A stretch of DNA of 5,826 nt from an uncultured Acidimicrobium sp. (GCA_903895515.1 CAITUB010000156.1:1-5826), one strand, 5' to 3'. Positions 1-5,826 are shown, counted from the stretch's first letter. Notes: generated by a model from the letters alone, not told the origin. Numbers and translations are program-made.

Positions 1-42
1 GCGTGGCTTGACGTCTACTGGGGTTTCCGTTGGCTTAGTCAT
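1..42 (-). CDS. 5' end of an ORF following efeU, possibly efeO (partial, runs off the window)
   Basis: Only 14 codons are visible, MTKPTETPVDVKPR, starting at an ATG 24 bp after the efeU stop. The stretch just upstream contains TTAGG, a poor Shine-Dalgarno. No other ATG, GTG or TTG lies in this frame between the efeU stop and this ATG. In many bacteria efeU is followed by efeO, an extracytoplasmic iron-binding protein, and efeB, a DyP-type peroxidase. The short same-strand gap therefore makes efeO the natural guess, but that rests on context alone. The visible residues are polar and proline-rich and show no signal peptide yet; one could begin further on. Any other protein of the iron locus is also possible. 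Confidence 0.4.
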   Translation of the reverse strand, partial: MTKPTETPVDVKPR

Positions 43-66
43 TAGACCTAAGGCTACTTGCGCAAC

Positions 67-873
67 TTATGCGGCTGACTTCACTGGCTTTCGGTAGAAG
101 TACAACGCTGGCACCAGGAATGCGAAATAGGTAATGACCCGAATGTTTTCGGCTGCATAGTGCCAACCAAAGAAACCCTTCATGAAGTCATAGAACGTGC
201 CCGATGCCCACATTCCATTCTTGATGTCCCACGCCGGCTGAACGAGCCAACCGTTTTCCCAACCAATCAGTTCGCGGTATTCGTGCACCGCTTTGCCGGC
301 CAAACCAGCAGCAAACAAAATGAGCAGGACTGCCGTGACGTTAAAGAATTTCTTGAGATCAATTTTTCGGCCACCAGCAAAAATAGCCACACCAAGAACG
401 ACCGAAGCAGCGAGACCAATTAATCCACCGACAACAACTGACACACCCGACGCAGATGTGGTTTCTGCACTGAGCAAAAACAACACCGTTTCCAGGCCTT
501 CACGAACTACTGCAACAAATGCAATGGTGAACAAAGCCGTCTTTGCCGACTTGTCTACTTTGGCTCGCAGTTCTGCGCTGAGTTGTTGCGAATTTTTGCG
601 CATCCAAAAAATCATTTGTGTGAGCACTGCAGCAGCAACGAGCGCAATGGTTCCTTCAACAGCCATTTCAACTTTGCCGTTCAATCCACTGACTGCAAGA
701 TAAATCGCGGTTCCTGCTACCAAACATGCAAGAACTGCTGATGCAGTACCAATCCATACGTAACGCGCATCTTGTTTGCGGTTGGTCTTGCTGAGATACG
801 TAAGCAAGATGGCGACAATGAGCGAGGCTTCGAGTCCTTCGCGCAGGGTGATGAGGAAGCTGGAGGTCATCAC
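67..873 (-). CDS. efeU: EfeU/FTR1-family high-affinity iron permease
   Basis: This is an integral membrane permease importing iron across the cytoplasmic membrane, the channel part of EfeUOB-type systems. The protein has 268 residues, close to the usual EfeU length (about 275). It carries the two diagnostic REGLE motifs at residues 11-15 (REGLEASL) and 124-128 (REGLETVLF). Their glutamates are the expected iron ligands, and the duplication reflects the two-half FTR1 architecture. About seven hydrophobic segments can be placed at roughly 4-26, 38-60, 71-90, 112-134, 145-167, 178-195 and 243-262. A PAWD element sits near residue 213 in the last loop, as in EfeU relatives. The start is GTG at 873 or the adjacent ATG at 870; the two differ by one residue. 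Neither has a well-placed Shine-Dalgarno, which suggests leaderless translation. A DtxR/IdeR-like palindrome lies directly upstream, so repression by a metal-loaded regulator is expected. It follows gatB by 49 bp and precedes a possible efeO start by 24 bp. Confidence 0.93.
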   Translation of the reverse strand: MMTSSFLITLREGLEASLIVAILLTYLSKTNRKQDARYVWIGTASAVLACLVAGTAIYLAVSGLNGKVEMAVEGTIALVAAAVLTQMIFWMRKNSQQLSAELRAKVDKSAKTALFTIAFVAVVREGLETVLFLLSAETTSASGVSVVVGGLIGLAASVVLGVAIFAGGRKIDLKKFFNVTAVLLILFAAGLAGKAVHEYRELIGWENGWLVQPAWDIKNGMWASGTFYDFMKGFFGWHYAAENIRVITYFAFLVPALYFYRKPVKSAA

Positions 874-877
874 CAGA

Positions 878-895
878 TGTTAGGCATACCTAACA
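878..895 (-). promoter_or_regulatory. Probable DtxR/IdeR-type metal-responsive operator of efeU
   Basis: Read on the minus strand the site is TGTTAGGTATGCCTAACA. The 7-base arms TGTTAGG and CCTAACA are perfect inverted repeats around four central bases; 16 of 18 positions obey the palindrome. It begins with TTAGGT and contains CTAAC, matching 13 of 19 positions of the IdeR/DtxR consensus TTAGGTTAGSCTAACCTAA when aligned from the TTAGG. The spacing between the TTAGG and CCTAA arms is shorter than in the classical box, so a MntR/SirR-like relative could be the binder instead. It lies in the 49-bp gatB/efeU gap and ends 4 bp before the efeU GTG. A repressor there would block initiation. As RNA it could also fold into a 7-bp hairpin. 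Confidence 0.65.
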
Positions 896-922
896 GATGA
901 TGCAACTCGAGCCACAAAAGGC

Positions 923-2386
923 TTATTTTGCACGTCGGGCCTGCAGGATGGCCGTAACTACCTTGCCATCTGCCTTGCCCTGAGATGCCTTCATGATGGC
1001 GCCGACAAGAGCACCCATGGCCTTTTCTTCTCCGGCGCAATACTTCGCCCAGGCATCTGCTTGCTGTGCAATTGCCGCATCGACCATTGCTTCAACTGCG
1101 CTGGTGTCGAGTGCTTCGAAACCTTTCGCAGATGCAATGGCAACCGGGTCTCCTCCACCGTTCGCCACCATTTCAGACAAAATCGTTTTTGCTTGCGTGG
1201 CAGTAATTTTTGCATCGCGTTCCATTTGCGTAAGCGTTGCAATATCGCTTGCGGCAACTTTCGGAGTTGCACCTTCTTCTGCGAATGCTTGTTGCACGTA
1301 TACCAACGCGCGTGCGGCGTCGCCGCCGGCTTGGGCAACGGCAGAAACATAATCGTCTTGGCCGCGCTCAACAATGACGTACACCGATTCGCTTTCCTTG
1401 TTCGCGCCAGTCAGCGTTGCAAGTTGTGCGCGACGCGCAGCAGGCAACATCGGCAACGATGCACGAATGCTTTCAATCCACTCTTGATCTGGATCGAGCA
1501 ACACCAAGTCGGGCTCTAAGAAGTACCGGTAATCATCGGCGTCTTCCTTCGTGCGCAATGTGTGCGTGCGACCTTCGCTGTCGTCCCAGTGACGCGTTTC
1601 TTGGCGAATGGTTCCGCCCGACTCCAACACATCTATTTGACGGCGTGCTTCGTAGTCAATTGCTTTGCCAACTGCACGAATGGAGTTGACGTTCTTAATT
1701 TCACAGCGCGTTCCAAACTCCGCGCCAGGTTTGCGCACCGACACGTTTACGTCGCAACGCATAGAACCCTCTTCCATCTTTGCGTCGCTCGCGCCTACCG
1801 CCAACAAAATAGAACGCAATTCGGCAACGTATTGACGCGCCTGATCGGAGTTGCGAATGTCTGGGCGCGAAACAATTTCGACCAGTGGAACACCTGCACG
1901 GTTGAAATCCACAAGTGAATAATCGCTGCCATGAATTCGACCGCTGGTGCCACCAATGTGCGTTGACTTACCCGTGTCTTCTTCTAGGTGAGCACGTTCA
2001 ATGCCAATACGCACATCGCCAGGCAGCATCATGAAGCCGTCAATGTTGATTGGCTGGTCGTATTGACTGATTTGATATGCCTTTGGCATGTCTTGATAGA
2101 AATAGTTCTTGCGGTGGAACGTGCTTGGTTGCACGGTGCAATTGAGCGCAAGACCTAAGCGAATTGCCAATTCCACTGCCTGCTTGTTCAACACCGGTAA
2201 CGCGCCAGGAAGGCCAAGCGTTACGGGGTCGATGTTGGTGTTTGGCTCGTCGCCGAAACGGTTCGGGCTTGCCGAAAACAGTTTCGTTTTCGTATCTAAT
2301 TCAACGTGCACTTCAAGGCCAACGACCATCTCCCAGCCGTTTGGCAGCTCCGTGCTGTGCTGTGGTGCCGATGATGCGTTGCTCAT
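923..2386 (-). CDS. gatB: Glutamyl/aspartyl-tRNA amidotransferase subunit B
   Basis: GatB is the kinase and tRNA-binding subunit of GatCAB. It phosphorylates the misacylated Glu-tRNA(Gln) or Asp-tRNA(Asn), which is then amidated with ammonia from GatA. The protein has 487 residues, normal for the family. Family signatures appear in order: GLEVHVELDTKTKLFS (23-38), the FHRKNYFYQDMPKAYQ segment (90-105), HLEEDTGK (133-140), NRAGVPLVE (162-170), MEEGSMRCDVNVS (204-216), EIKNVNS (229-235) and ADDYRYFLEPDL (283-294). A C-terminal helical/YqeY-like tRNA-binding domain runs from about 335 to the end and closes with the conserved MKASQGKADGKVV (465-477). The linker at about 325-375 looks divergent. 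The ATG overlaps the gatA stop in an ATGA arrangement. A GGAG Shine-Dalgarno (2395-2398) lies 8 bp upstream, inside gatA, supporting this start and coupled translation. Confidence 0.97.
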   Translation of the reverse strand: MSNASSAPQHSTELPNGWEMVVGLEVHVELDTKTKLFSASPNRFGDEPNTNIDPVTLGLPGALPVLNKQAVELAIRLGLALNCTVQPSTFHRKNYFYQDMPKAYQISQYDQPINIDGFMMLPGDVRIGIERAHLEEDTGKSTHIGGTSGRIHGSDYSLVDFNRAGVPLVEIVSRPDIRNSDQARQYVAELRSILLAVGASDAKMEEGSMRCDVNVSVRKPGAEFGTRCEIKNVNSIRAVGKAIDYEARRQIDVLESGGTIRQETRHWDDSEGRTHTLRTKEDADDYRYFLEPDLVLLDPDQEWIESIRASLPMLPAARRAQLATLTGANKESESVYVIVERGQDDYVSAVAQAGGDAARALVYVQQAFAEEGATPKVAASDIATLTQMERDAKITATQAKTILSEMVANGGGDPVAIASAKGFEALDTSAVEAMVDAAIAQQADAWAKYCAGEEKAMGALVGAIMKASQGKADGKVVTAILQARRAK

Positions 2387-3810
2387 GACGCACGCTCCAG
2401 TTCGGCTGCAACACGGAACATGGTCTGTTCACCAAGTGCAGGTGCAAGCACTTGCACGCCAACCGGCATGTTGTGTGCGCCAGTTCCGAACGGAACGCTC
2501 ATTGCGGCGTGCCCAGCAAGGTTGGTTGGAATGGTGAAAATGTCACACAGATACATGGTGAGTGGGTCGCTCGTTTTGTCGCCCAATGGGAACGCAACAG
2601 TCGGCGATGTTGGGGTAAGGATCACATCGCACTTTTCGTACGCTGCTGCAAAATCGTTAGCAATAAGGCGGCGAACTTTGAGTGCCTTGCCGTAATACGC
2701 ATCGAAATAACCAGCCGACAATGCGTACGTTCCAAGCATGATGCGACGCTTCACTTCTGCGCCGAAACCTGCTGCGCGAGTTGCGCCGTACATGGAGTGC
2801 AAGTCTCCTGTTTCTACGCGCATTCCATAACGAACGCCGTCGTAGCGGGCCAAGTTGCTGCTTGCTTCCGCAGGCGCAACTAAGTAATACGCAGTGAGGC
2901 AATACGACAGTGACGGCAATGCAATATCGACAATGGTTGCACCCGCTGCTTGCAATGCAACATATGCAGCATCCATACGAGCAAGTACTTCTGGTTCGCA
3001 CCCGTCTGGCATGTCGGCCAGGCGACCAATGCGCATGCCCTTCACTCCTTGACCAAGCACGCTGGTAAGCGACGGCATTGGTTGTGGCAACGAAGTGGAA
3101 TCGAGTGGGTCGTGACCGCCAATGACTTCCATCATCAAGGCAGCATCGGCAACCGTGTGCGTGAACGGACCAACCTGGTCGAGGCTGCTGGCAAACGCAA
3201 CGATTCCTTGACGACTGACAAGACCATACGTTGGCTTCACACCAACAAGTCCACACAGCGATGCTGGTTGACGAATACTTCCGCCCGTGTCGGAACCCAA
3301 ACTCGCTGCAGCAAAACCCGCAGCAACTGCAGCAGCACTGCCGCCACTTGAACCACCGGGAACGCGCGATGTGTCGAGAGGATTTTTCGTTGGGCCGAAT
3401 GCTGAGTTCTCGGTACTTGAACCCATTGCGAATTCGTCAAGGTTGGTTTTGCCCACCATGACTGCGCCTGCTTGTTGCAATCGCGTCACCACAGTTGCGT
3501 CGTACGGCGGCTTCCAACCTTCAAGAATTTTTGACGAACATGTGGTTTCAATTCCACGCGTGCACATGTTGTCTTTCAACGCAACGGGAACACCGGCAAG
3601 AGGGCCAACAGGCTTGCCCGCTTTAATGTCGGCATCCACTTGTTGTGCTGTTGCACGAGCTTGCTCGGTTGTCACCAAATTGAATGCGTGGATGTCGCTT
3701 TCACGCTCAGTAATGCGCGCAAGGTGTTGCTCTAATACTTCAACTGCAGACGTTTTTCCTGCAGCAATGTCGGCAGCAATGTCAACAACAGTGGCGAAAG
3801 GCTTTGTCAT
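2383..3810 (-). CDS. gatA: Glutamyl/aspartyl-tRNA amidotransferase subunit A
   Basis: GatA is the glutaminase subunit of GatCAB. It hydrolyses glutamine and channels ammonia to GatB. The protein is 475 residues, slightly shorter than many GatA (about 485) but complete. It belongs to the amidase-signature family. The Ser-cisSer-Lys triad is intact: Lys79 in GVPVALKDN (73-81), cis-Ser154 in PGGSSGGSAA (151-160) and the nucleophile Ser178 in GSDTGGSIRQPA (172-183). These positions coincide with the numbering known for Staphylococcus aureus GatA. Other family features are GKTNLDEFAMGSSTENSAFGP (from 120), GVKPTYGLVSRQG (190-202), SLDQVGP (209-215) and the closing GHAAMSVPFG and PVGVQVLAP segments (433-442, 449-457). 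The ATG overlaps the gatC stop by one base (TAATG), and the stop overlaps the gatB start by four bases. The three subunits are therefore translationally linked. Confidence 0.98.
   Translation of the reverse strand: MTKPFATVVDIAADIAAGKTSAVEVLEQHLARITERESDIHAFNLVTTEQARATAQQVDADIKAGKPVGPLAGVPVALKDNMCTRGIETTCSSKILEGWKPPYDATVVTRLQQAGAVMVGKTNLDEFAMGSSTENSAFGPTKNPLDTSRVPGGSSGGSAAAVAAGFAAASLGSDTGGSIRQPASLCGLVGVKPTYGLVSRQGIVAFASSLDQVGPFTHTVADAALMMEVIGGHDPLDSTSLPQPMPSLTSVLGQGVKGMRIGRLADMPDGCEPEVLARMDAAYVALQAAGATIVDIALPSLSYCLTAYYLVAPAEASSNLARYDGVRYGMRVETGDLHSMYGATRAAGFGAEVKRRIMLGTYALSAGYFDAYYGKALKVRRLIANDFAAAYEKCDVILTPTSPTVAFPLGDKTSDPLTMYLCDIFTIPTNLAGHAAMSVPFGTGAHNMPVGVQVLAPALGEQTMFRVAAELERAS
2395..2398 (-). 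promoter_or_regulatory. gatB ribosome binding site inside the end of gatA
   Basis: GGAG on the minus strand lies 8 bases before the gatB ATG, within the last codons of gatA. It supports the chosen gatB start and shows that ribosomes can load there besides reinitiating after gatA. Confidence 0.6.
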
Positions 3811-4139
3811 TACTGTTCACCCAAACCAAGTGACGGCGGAACGCGGAATCGGCCATCTTCTGCAGCAGGTGCAGCGGCCAACACTTCATCGCGATCAAGA
3901 CCAGCGACCACAACGTCTTCGCGAAACACGTTCTTCAAAGGAAACGGCTGCGCGAGCGGCGCAACATTGCTGAGGTCCAGCTTGTCGATGTCGGCAAAGT
4001 GATCGAGCATGCCCGAAAGCTGGGTGGTCATGAGCGCCAGTTCGTCATCGCTCAAATGCAGGCTGGATAGCTTGGCAACCTTGGCTACTACTTCTGAGGT
4101 GATTCGTGCTGGGCTCGAACCTGACGACGGGGTGCTCAC
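3810..4139 (-). CDS. gatC: Glutamyl/aspartyl-tRNA amidotransferase subunit C
   Basis: GatC is the small belt-like subunit that wraps around GatA and GatB and stabilises the complex; it has no catalytic site. The 109-residue length is slightly above the usual 95-100 because of a short Ser/Pro-rich N-terminus (residues 1-11). The family pattern then begins: ITSEVVAKVAKLSSLHLSDDE (about 13-33), the hydrophobic LSGMLDHFADIDKLD helix (41-55), VAPLAQPFPLKNVFREDVV (59-77) and the C-terminal AAEDGRFRVPPSLG (92-105), a typically actinobacterial ending. The start is GTG, 18 bp after the lgt stop, with only a weak GGG-containing Shine-Dalgarno about 5 bp upstream. I chose it because no ATG lies nearby in frame before the conserved region. 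The stop overlaps gatA by one base. Confidence 0.95.
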   Translation of the reverse strand: MSTPSSGSSPARITSEVVAKVAKLSSLHLSDDELALMTTQLSGMLDHFADIDKLDLSNVAPLAQPFPLKNVFREDVVVAGLDRDEVLAAAPAAEDGRFRVPPSLGLGEQ

Positions 4140-4157
4140 AACCCGTAATGCTATTGG

Positions 4158-4964
4158 CTAAGCGGGCAAATCAGATTTAGTGCGGCGCGGCAAGACCAAC
4201 ATGCTCACCGACACGGCAAACACCACAATGGACACCCACTGATTGAGGCGGAGTCCACCAGCCGAATGCGCTGGGTCAATTCGCAGTCCTTCATTGAAGA
4301 ACCGAAACAACGTGTAGCCAGCTGTGTAATAAAGAAACAAATAGCCGTCGCGCTTCACCACTTTGTCGAGCAGTAATAACATTCCACACAGCGCCAAGCA
4401 CGCAAGTGACTCGTACAAAAAAGTTGGATGAAACAATGTGCCAACTGGAAAGCCTGCTTGTCGGGTGTGAAACGCGGAAACTTCTAATCCCCACGGCAAT
4501 GTTGTTGGTCTGCCAAATAATTCCTGATTAAACCAGTTACCCCATCGTCCAATGCTTTGCGCCAGCGGTAAGGCAGGTGCAACACATGTCAGCAGAACGG
4601 CAGTAGAGATACCACGTCTGCGACCTTCCCAAATTCCCACAATGACCCCGAGGAAAATGCCGCCCCAAATTCCGAGGCCGCCTTTCCAAATTTGCACAAT
4701 GCGTTCTGGGTGACCACTAAACAATTCCCAATCGGTAATCACGTGATACAGGCGTCCACCAATTACTCCTGCCGGCACACCCCACAATGCAATCGCACTC
4801 ATGTCTTCACGAGTACCAGCACCTCGCTTTTCCAAACGTCGCCCAGAAAGCCACACTGCGGCAACTACGCCGAGCGCAATCATTGCGCCGTAAGCATTGA
4901 GTTTCAATGGACCGAGCTGCAGCACTCCTGTGCTTGGGCTTGGAATTGATGCGAAGAAATTCAC
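4158..4964 (-). CDS. lgt: Prolipoprotein diacylglyceryl transferase
   Basis: Lgt is an integral membrane enzyme. It transfers diacylglycerol from phosphatidylglycerol to the lipobox cysteine of prolipoproteins, the first step of lipoprotein maturation. The protein has 268 residues and about seven membrane segments. The Lgt signature GRWGNWFNQELFG is at 139-151. Other landmarks are the N-terminal LGPLKLNAYGAMIALG (17-32), GGRLYHVITDW (69-79), KGGLGIWGGIFLG (94-106), HPTFLYES (179-186) and RFFNEGLRID (221-230). E. coli has a functionally important histidine (His103) in the third of these; here the position is IWG, as I recall for actinobacterial homologues, so I do not read it as inactivation. 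The start is GTG immediately after the hydrolase TAA, with zero spacing and only a weak GCGGG upstream, which implies reinitiation by ribosomes leaving the hydrolase gene. The ending is short and polar, without the long C-terminal extension of some mycobacterial Lgt. Confidence 0.97.
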   Translation of the reverse strand: MNFFASIPSPSTGVLQLGPLKLNAYGAMIALGVVAAVWLSGRRLEKRGAGTREDMSAIALWGVPAGVIGGRLYHVITDWELFSGHPERIVQIWKGGLGIWGGIFLGVIVGIWEGRRRGISTAVLLTCVAPALPLAQSIGRWGNWFNQELFGRPTTLPWGLEVSAFHTRQAGFPVGTLFHPTFLYESLACLALCGMLLLLDKVVKRDGYLFLYYTAGYTLFRFFNEGLRIDPAHSAGGLRLNQWVSIVVFAVSVSMLVLPRRTKSDLPA

Positions 4965-5720
4965 TTAAGCAGTTACCCGCCGCGCGAACTCAAGTGCTTT
5001 CGCGTTTACGGTTTCCTTCTCAACATCTTGCGTCGCCACATGAAAGCTGCGCTCAAGCACTACTCGCTCGATGCTTCCCGCGTACTTGCTTGCCAAGAAA
5101 TCGCTTTCCTTCGGGTTCACCACGTGATCATTCGTCGAAGTGAACAACAACAATGGAACTTTGATAGACCCGTAGGTTTTTGACAACGGTTTCAAACCCT
5201 CTGCGAATAATGAAACTGCAGCGGCAAGCGGTGTTGCATCGTATGAACTTTCTTTTACAGCAGGGTCTGAAATATCGCTACCGATTGCCGGCAACGACTT
5301 CTTTCCTGATTTCACAGCAAGTCGCGCACCCGCAAGTTTTGAAGCAGACGATTTCGTTGTTGGGTTGATGCACACAATTCCCGAGAGGTCTGCATGTCGC
5401 GATGCAAGCCACAACGTAAGTGCGCCACCCATAGACAAACCAACAACTACAACTTTCGAGCAACGCTTACGTAGTTCGCTTAACGCATTCTCGGCATCGC
5501 GCGACCAGTCAGCCCAGCGTGTGTCCATCATTTCTTCAACATTGGTTCCGTGCCCTGCCAATCGAGGCAACTCAACATGAAAGCCTGCTGCACCGAACAC
5601 TTCTGCAATTTCGCGCATCGATGAAGGGTCGCCCGTGAAGCCGTGCACAACGAGTGCCCCTACATTGCCCGTCCCTACGTGTGACCACGCTTCTGCACCT
5701 GGAATAACCGCGTACGACAT
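4965..5720 (-). CDS. Alpha/beta hydrolase, carboxylesterase / monoacylglycerol lipase type
   Basis: This 251-residue cytoplasmic-looking hydrolase has no signal peptide. The alpha/beta-hydrolase plan is visible: the oxyanion-side VVHGFTGDPSSM (24-35), the LPRLAGHGTN loop (51-60), the nucleophile elbow GLSMGG with Ser96 (94-99), the acid Asp198 in TSTNDHVV (194-201) and the catalytic His227 in LERSFHVATQD (222-232). The HGFTG start, the GHGT loop and the SFHVATQD ending resemble Est30-like carboxylesterases and bacterial monoacylglycerol lipases. A short cap lies at about 120-185. The substrate cannot be told from the sequence; short-chain esters or mono/diacylglycerol-type lipids are family-based guesses. 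The ATG has an excellent Shine-Dalgarno (AAGGGGG, 6 bp upstream). Its stop abuts the lgt start, so it probably heads, or is internal to, the lgt-gatCAB transcript. A link to lipid turnover near Lgt is only inference. Confidence 0.88.
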   Translation of the reverse strand: MSYAVIPGAEAWSHVGTGNVGALVVHGFTGDPSSMREIAEVFGAAGFHVELPRLAGHGTNVEEMMDTRWADWSRDAENALSELRKRCSKVVVVGLSMGGALTLWLASRHADLSGIVCINPTTKSSASKLAGARLAVKSGKKSLPAIGSDISDPAVKESSYDATPLAAAVSLFAEGLKPLSKTYGSIKVPLLLFTSTNDHVVNPKESDFLASKYAGSIERVVLERSFHVATQDVEKETVNAKALEFARRVTA

Positions 5721-5722
5721 AC

Positions 5723-5826
5723 CTATCCCCCTTGTTCTGACGATGATAGTTCACGTGGTGGTTGAATGAACTGGTGACTTCGTCCAAACGCAGAGTTGAA
5801 TACTCCGCAGTTACCGCATTTGCGCC
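5723..5826 (-). CDS. Possible 3' end of an unidentified upstream gene (partial)
   Basis: One minus-strand frame stays open from the window edge to a TAG located 2 bp before the hydrolase ATG, giving 33 residues. It begins RKCGNCGVFNSAFGRS and ends in a polar PPRELSSSEQGG tail. The CxxC pair (residues 3 and 6) resembles a zinc knuckle, and the tail looks like a disordered C-terminus. The stop position fits the tight packing of the downstream genes, and the hydrolase Shine-Dalgarno would then lie inside this gene. Against it: a second frame is also open over the same short stretch, and a promoter-like TATCAT occurs within it. I do not recognise the protein. Confidence 0.4.
   Translation of the reverse strand, partial: RKCGNCGVFNSAFGRSHQFIQPPRELSSSEQGG
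5727..5733 (-). promoter_or_regulatory. Strong ribosome binding site of the hydrolase gene
   Basis: AAGGGGG on the minus strand lies 6 bases before the ATG at 5720. It is the clearest Shine-Dalgarno in the window and fixes the hydrolase start. The lgt and efeU starts, by contrast, lack a good one. Confidence 0.75.
5743..5748 (-). promoter_or_regulatory. Possible -10 element before the hydrolase gene
   Basis: TATCAT on the minus strand matches five of six bases of the sigma-70-type -10 consensus. It would place a transcription start about 15 bases before the hydrolase ATG. The best -35 candidate 16 bp further upstream is TTCATT, which is weak. The site also lies inside the possible upstream reading frame, so it may be chance. 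Confidence 0.25.

Noticed and set aside
904..922. Possible terminator after gatB (AGCC-TTTTGT-GGCT)
   Set aside because: The stem is only four base pairs with a six-base loop and no following T-run, so it is too weak to call an intrinsic terminator.
2657..3256. 199-residue open frame on the minus strand inside gatA
   Set aside because: It overlaps gatA in another frame and is rich in Cys, Arg and Trp, typical of a shadow frame.
3287..3973. 228-residue open frame on the plus strand
   Set aside because: It lies entirely antisense to gatA and gatC, whose catalytic and family motifs are intact. The predicted protein has low-complexity Ala/Thr/Pro-rich composition and no recognisable domain. It is a by-product of codon bias on the opposite strand.
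4647..4690. Lgt lacks the histidine corresponding to E. coli His103
   Set aside because: The IWGG sequence at this place is what I recall from actinobacterial Lgt proteins, and all other signature residues are present, so there is no reason to suspect an inactive enzyme.
5752..5757. CACGTG palindrome upstream of the hydrolase
   Set aside because: A six-base palindrome is expected by chance, and no larger symmetric element surrounds it.
5572..5787. 71-residue minus-strand frame covering the start of the hydrolase gene
   Set aside because: It would need a TTG start with no Shine-Dalgarno and overlaps the well-supported hydrolase start. Its sequence is Arg/His/Cys-rich without a domain.
1..5826. 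Mobile element, CRISPR array, tRNA/rRNA or defence system
   Set aside because: No transposase, integrase, inverted terminal repeats, periodic repeats or tRNA-like cloverleaf was seen. Nearly all sequence is accounted for by conserved housekeeping and iron-uptake genes on one strand.

Overview
The window is an ordinary, densely packed stretch of bacterial chromosome. Every credible gene lies on the minus strand, so transcription runs from the right edge to the left. The taxon looks actinobacterial. The GatC tail (AAEDGRFRVP), the Lgt motif GGLGIWGG and a DtxR/IdeR-type metal box all fit that phylum. G+C is only about half, by eye, and GTG starts are frequent, so a moderate-G+C lineage is likelier than a high-G+C soil actinomycete. 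A freshwater or marine acidimicrobial or similar group is possible, but this is a guess.

In transcription order the window holds: the possible C-terminal end of an unidentified protein with a CxxC pair (right edge, 5826-5723); an alpha/beta hydrolase of the carboxylesterase / monoacylglycerol lipase type (5720-4965); lgt, prolipoprotein diacylglyceryl transferase (4964-4158); gatC, gatA and gatB, the three subunits of the glutamyl/aspartyl-tRNA amidotransferase (4139-923); efeU, an FTR1-type iron permease (873-67); and the first 14 codons of a following ORF (42-1), perhaps efeO. The only gaps between these calls are 2, 18, 49 and 24 bp. From the hydrolase through gatB, spacings are 0 bp (hydrolase/lgt), 18 bp (lgt/gatC), a 1-bp TAATG overlap (gatC/gatA) and a 4-bp ATGA overlap (gatA/gatB). 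This points to one translationally coupled transcript.

Functionally there are two blocks. The first is housekeeping: lipoprotein maturation (Lgt) and transamidation of misacylated Glu-tRNA(Gln) and/or Asp-tRNA(Asn) (GatCAB), preceded by a hydrolase of unknown substrate. The second is an iron-uptake unit starting at efeU. It has its own probable control site: an 18-bp near-perfect palindrome resembling DtxR/IdeR iron boxes, ending 4 bp before the efeU start codon.

I found no rRNA, tRNA, CRISPR array, mobile element, convincing intrinsic terminator or long repeat. I see no undescribed system. The most useful observations are the metal box and the probably leaderless start of efeU, and the coupling of lgt to gatCAB.
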